Source: Bacteroidia bacterium (lineage in GTDB: Bacteria; Bacteroidota; Bacteroidia; NS11-12g; UBA9320). Taken from it: a stretch of 8,938 nt of DNA. This document shows, piece after piece, positions 6,593 through 8,938 of this stretch. The stretch lies in the NCBI GenBank assembly GCA_022425465.1, contig JAKMFK010000070.1, positions 1-8,938 on the forward strand, read 5' to 3'. The position numbers and the translations under genes are program-made. Below the pieces are notes generated by a model. The model ran no database searches. It was not told where the DNA came from and saw only the letters and a program-made list of their open reading frames with translations. Position 1 is the first letter of the stretch; every line of letters begins with the position of its first letter.

Positions 6593-8386
6593 ATGCGTTT
6601 TTTTAAAGTAGTATTTGCATCAGCTTTAGGATATATCCTAGCGATAGTTTTATTTATTTTCTCAATAATTTTTATTGGGATAGGAATTGCTTCCAAAGCA
6701 AAACCAGAGGTAAAAATTCCTTCTGATGGAGTACTTAATATGAAGCTGAACTATCCATTGGCAGACAAATCTGTTGATGACAGCCCAATTGTATTGTTAT
6801 CAGCTCTGGATCCCAATGCAAATATTCCACTTGGGCTCAATAAAATACTTCGAGCTATAGATCAAGCTAAAGACGACGATAAGATCAAGGGAATTATTCT
6901 GGATTTGACTACATTTTCTTCAGGTTATGCAAAGATTAGTGAGATACGAAACAGATTAGAAGATTTCAAATCCTCTGGGAAATTTATTTACGCATATGCA
7001 GATTACTATTATTTTCCCACTTATTACATGGCATCAGTAGCCGATAGTGTTTTTATTAACCCAGAAGGCGAGATGTCTTTTACAGGCATGGTGGGTCAAG
7101 TTTCATTTTTTGCAGGTGCTTTAGAAAAAATGGGAATAGAAGTACAAGCCATAAGAGCAGGTAAGTTTAAAGGAGCCGTGGAATCATTTACCCGAAAAAA
7201 TCTAAGTCCTGAAAATCGATTACAGATGGAGGCGTATATCAATTCAGTTTTTGGTGAAGTGCTTTCTAAAATAGCTGATTCGCGAGAAATAAGTGTTCAA
7301 AAATTAAAGACAGACGCAGATCAACTTCAAATGAGATCAGTTAACGATTTTATTAATGCTGGATATATTGATCAAGCATTGTATAGGGATCAGTTTTACA
7401 GTACAATGAAAAGAAGAATGGGCGTAGATGATAATAAAAAAGTGCCTCTTCTTTCTGAAAAAAAGTATGCTAAAAGCTTGAAATCGACCGGTAGTGGTCG
7501 CGATCGAATAGCAGTTGTATATGCAAGTGGAGATATTATTGGCGGTAAGGGTGATGGAACACAAATCGCTTCAGATGATATGGCCAAAACACTAAAGTCA
7601 GTTAGATTGGATGATAAGGTAAAAGCAGTAGTTTTTAGAATAGATAGCCGTGGAGGAAGTTCACTTGCTAGTGATATTATTTGGAGAGAAGCAAAACTCC
7701 TTGCAGAAGAAAAACCACTAATAGTGAGCATGAGTGATGTAGCTGCGAGTGGAGGATATTACATTGCTACTCCAGCTCGTAAAATTTTGGCCGAACCAAC
7801 CACAATAACAGGTTCAATTGGGGTGTTTGGATTAATTCCTAATGCTGAAAAATTGTTGAATGATAAGATGGGGGTAACCTTTGAGTATATTGGTACGGGT
7901 AAAAATTCGGATATGGGGAGAATTGATCGACCGCTAACATCAAATCAGAAAGAATACATAGGATCAATTATTGATAAAATTTACGATACTTTTTTGACTC
8001 GTGTTGCAGATGGTAGAGAAATGACTAAAGAAGAAGTTCATGCAGTTGCTCAAGGTAGAGTTTGGACGGGTAAGATGGCCAAAGAAGTTGGCTTAGTAGA
8101 TCAACTTGGTGGATTGGAAGATGCCATTGCTCTAGCTGCAGAAGAGGCTGGTTTGAAAGATTACCGTTTGAAGGAACTACCCAAATCAAAAGATCCAATT
8201 GTTGAAATGGTAGCCAAGTTTCAAGGGAATTCAAGTTTAGCTTCTCAGCTCCAAAAAATGGCTAACAACACAGGTTTCGAATCTTATATCCAACAGTTAA
8301 GTGATATTGAACGTTGGGGAACAAAACAAAGTGTACAAGCGATTATGCCTTATACAATTGAAATAAAAAATTACGCTTTAAGGTAG
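6593..8386 (+). CDS. sppA: Signal peptide peptidase SppA, long (67K) type
   Basis: A membrane-anchored serine/lysine protease of the S49 family that degrades leftover signal peptides and probably other membrane-associated peptides on the periplasmic side. Its 597 residues fit the long, two-domain E. coli-like form. Residues about 7-33 are one hydrophobic anchor. The N-terminal domain (about 45-280) carries the catalytic lysine: IRAGKFKGAVESF matches the E. coli segment around Lys209, giving Lys193. The C-terminal domain (about 303-520) carries the nucleophile: SMSDVAASGGYYIAT gives Ser386, and TGSIGVFGLIPN (406-417) follows as usual. Both catalytic residues are present. The ATG at 6593 places the anchor directly after it. 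The 18-base gap from the nuclease gene and the lack of a recognisable promoter in it suggest co-transcription, although signal-peptide turnover is a general function. Confidence 0.95.
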   Translation: MRFFKVVFASALGYILAIVLFIFSIIFIGIGIASKAKPEVKIPSDGVLNMKLNYPLADKSVDDSPIVLLSALDPNANIPLGLNKILRAIDQAKDDDKIKGIILDLTTFSSGYAKISEIRNRLEDFKSSGKFIYAYADYYYFPTYYMASVADSVFINPEGEMSFTGMVGQVSFFAGALEKMGIEVQAIRAGKFKGAVESFTRKNLSPENRLQMEAYINSVFGEVLSKIADSREISVQKLKTDADQLQMRSVNDFINAGYIDQALYRDQFYSTMKRRMGVDDNKKVPLLSEKKYAKSLKSTGSGRDRIAVVYASGDIIGGKGDGTQIASDDMAKTLKSVRLDDKVKAVVFRIDSRGGSSLASDIIWREAKLLAEEKPLIVSMSDVAASGGYYIATPARKILAEPTTITGSIGVFGLIPNAEKLLNDKMGVTFEYIGTGKNSDMGRIDRPLTSNQKEYIGSIIDKIYDTFLTRVADGREMTKEEVHAVAQGRVWTGKMAKEVGLVDQLGGLEDAIALAAEEAGLKDYRLKELPKSKDPIVEMVAKFQGNSSLASQLQKMANNTGFESYIQQLSDIERWGTKQSVQAIMPYTIEIKNYALR

Positions 8387-8421
8387 TATTATTTCTAGAA
8401 CTTCAGCACTTTCAACGGTTT

Positions 8422-8446
8422 AAGTGACCATTAATTATTATCACTT
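8422..8446 (+). repeat. Inverted repeat AAGTGA-N13-TCACTT before the sigma-54 activator gene
   Basis: AAGTGA at 8422-8427 is perfectly complemented by TCACTT at 8441-8446 across a very AT-rich 13-base spacer. It lies 36 bases after the sppA stop and 44 before the next start. No U-run follows it, so it is a poor terminator; a regulator-binding site is possible but unproven. Confidence 0.35.
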
Positions 8447-8473
8447 TACTGCCAAATAATTAAAAAAATCTGC

Positions 8474-8481
8474 CATTTTTG
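8474..8481 (+). promoter_or_regulatory. Possible -7-like box CATTTTTG before the sigma-54 activator gene
   Basis: CATTTTTG is one base off TAnnTTTG and ends nine bases before the ATG at 8491. The best upstream partner is TTTA at 8445-8448, 25 bases away and a poor -33 match, and it overlaps the inverted repeat at 8422-8446. The CTGC/GCAG pair at 8470-8473 and 8481-8484 flanks it, but four base pairs are little more than chance. Confidence 0.25.
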
Positions 8482-8490
8482 CAGTTATCA

Positions 8491-8938
8491 ATGGATTTAC
8501 AACAAGTAAAACAACGATTTGGAATAATAGGGAACTCAGCAAAGCTTAATTATGCTTTGCAAACTGCTATGCGTGTAGCATCCACCGAGCTCACAGTATA
8601 CATTCAAGGGGAGAGTGGTAGTGGTAAAGAGTCATTTTCTAAAATTATTCATCATTTAAGTCCACGAAAACATGGCCCTTTTATAGCAATTAACTGTGGA
8701 GCTTTACCGGAAGGTACGATTAACTCTGAATTATTTGGTCATGATAAAGGAGCTTTTACTGGTGCTGTAGATAATCGCAAGGGTTATTTCGAAAGTGCCA
8801 ATGGGGGAACAATTTTCTTAGATGAAGTAGGTGAGCTTCCTTTAGAAACGCAAAGTAGATTGCTTCGTGTGCTCGAAAATGGAGAATTTATTCGAGTGGG
8901 AAGTAGTAAGGTTCAAAAGACCGATGTTCGAATTATTA
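8491..8938 (+). CDS. Sigma-54-dependent transcriptional activator, AAA+ domain (3' end outside window)
   Basis: The first 149 codons of a bacterial enhancer-binding protein, which uses ATP to remodel sigma-54 RNA polymerase at -24/-12 promoters. Visible: the entry segment FGIIGNSAKLNYAL at 10-23, Walker A GESGSGKE at 40-47, the HGPFIAINCGALPEG segment at 61-75, ELFGHDKGAFTGA at 80-92 with an intact GAFTGA sigma-54 contact loop (88 to 93 region), and Walker B TIFLDEVGEL at 107-116. The frame is open to the window edge; the rest of the AAA+ domain and any Fis-type helix-turn-helix lie beyond. Only about 10 residues precede the AAA+ domain, so there is no receiver or sensor domain. This resembles the short activator common in Bacteroidota and often found before lptE and secG. 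The start at 8491 is supported by the typical MDLQQVKQRFGIIGNS opening of that group. Its targets are unknown. Confidence 0.93.
   Translation, partial: MDLQQVKQRFGIIGNSAKLNYALQTAMRVASTELTVYIQGESGSGKESFSKIIHHLSPRKHGPFIAINCGALPEGTINSELFGHDKGAFTGAVDNRKGYFESANGGTIFLDEVGELPLETQSRLLRVLENGEFIRVGSSKVQKTDVRII

Noticed and set aside
7396..7731. 111-codon open frame on the minus strand inside sppA
   Set aside because: It lies wholly antisense to a well-conserved sppA region with intact catalytic motifs, has no recognisable domain and has no promoter signal; it is a shadow of the real gene.
8393..8400. TTCTAGAA palindrome after sppA
   Set aside because: An 8-base perfect palindrome is expected by chance in AT-rich DNA, has no loop for a hairpin and no U-run; it is not supportable as a terminator or operator.
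8471..8484. TGCCA...TTGCA resembling a sigma-54 promoter before the activator gene
   Set aside because: The essential GG dinucleotide of the -24 element is missing, so only the -12-like TTGCA matches.

Overview
The window is an AT-rich chromosomal stretch from a member of the Bacteroidota, most likely Flavobacteriales or a relative. The evidence is a secreted nuclease ending in a type IX secretion (Por) C-terminal sorting domain, a TAnnTTTG-type promoter box, and a sigma-54 activator of a form typical of this phylum. Species cannot be told from the sequence. There are nine protein-coding genes, two of them cut by the window edges. I saw no RNA gene, insertion sequence, CRISPR array, prophage or recombination site.

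Layout. 3-668 (+) is the 3' end of dnaE (DNA polymerase III alpha), followed by a 126-bp gap with a plausible promoter for a tandem-domain universal stress protein (795-1604, +). That gene converges, with a single base between stop codons, on a compact four-gene operon read leftward from 4842 to 1606: purB (adenylosuccinate lyase), a small CoA-binding-fold protein, a TPR-like lipoprotein, and a YdfG-like short-chain dehydrogenase. Its junctions are a 14-base overlap, a 3-base gap and a 1-base overlap. A 163-bp divergent intergenic region (4843-5005) separates purB from a rightward pair: a secreted endonuclease I-family nuclease with a T9SS tail (5006-6574) and sppA (signal peptide peptidase, 6593-8386). 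After a 104-bp gap comes the 5' part of a sigma-54-dependent AAA+ activator (8491 to the window end).

Function. Most of the window is housekeeping: DNA replication, purine synthesis, stress response and envelope proteolysis. The nuclease is the one clearly extracellular product. It probably leaves by Sec and then T9SS, and may degrade environmental DNA for phosphate or nucleosides. The co-transcribed partners of purB have no evident link to purine synthesis.

Novelty. I did not find an undescribed system. The more interesting points are the promoter box only five bases before the nuclease start codon (suggesting a leaderless or nearly leaderless mRNA), the tightly overlapped purB operon with poorly characterised members, the one-base convergent junction with a possible shared hairpin, and an activator that starts almost directly at its AAA+ domain.
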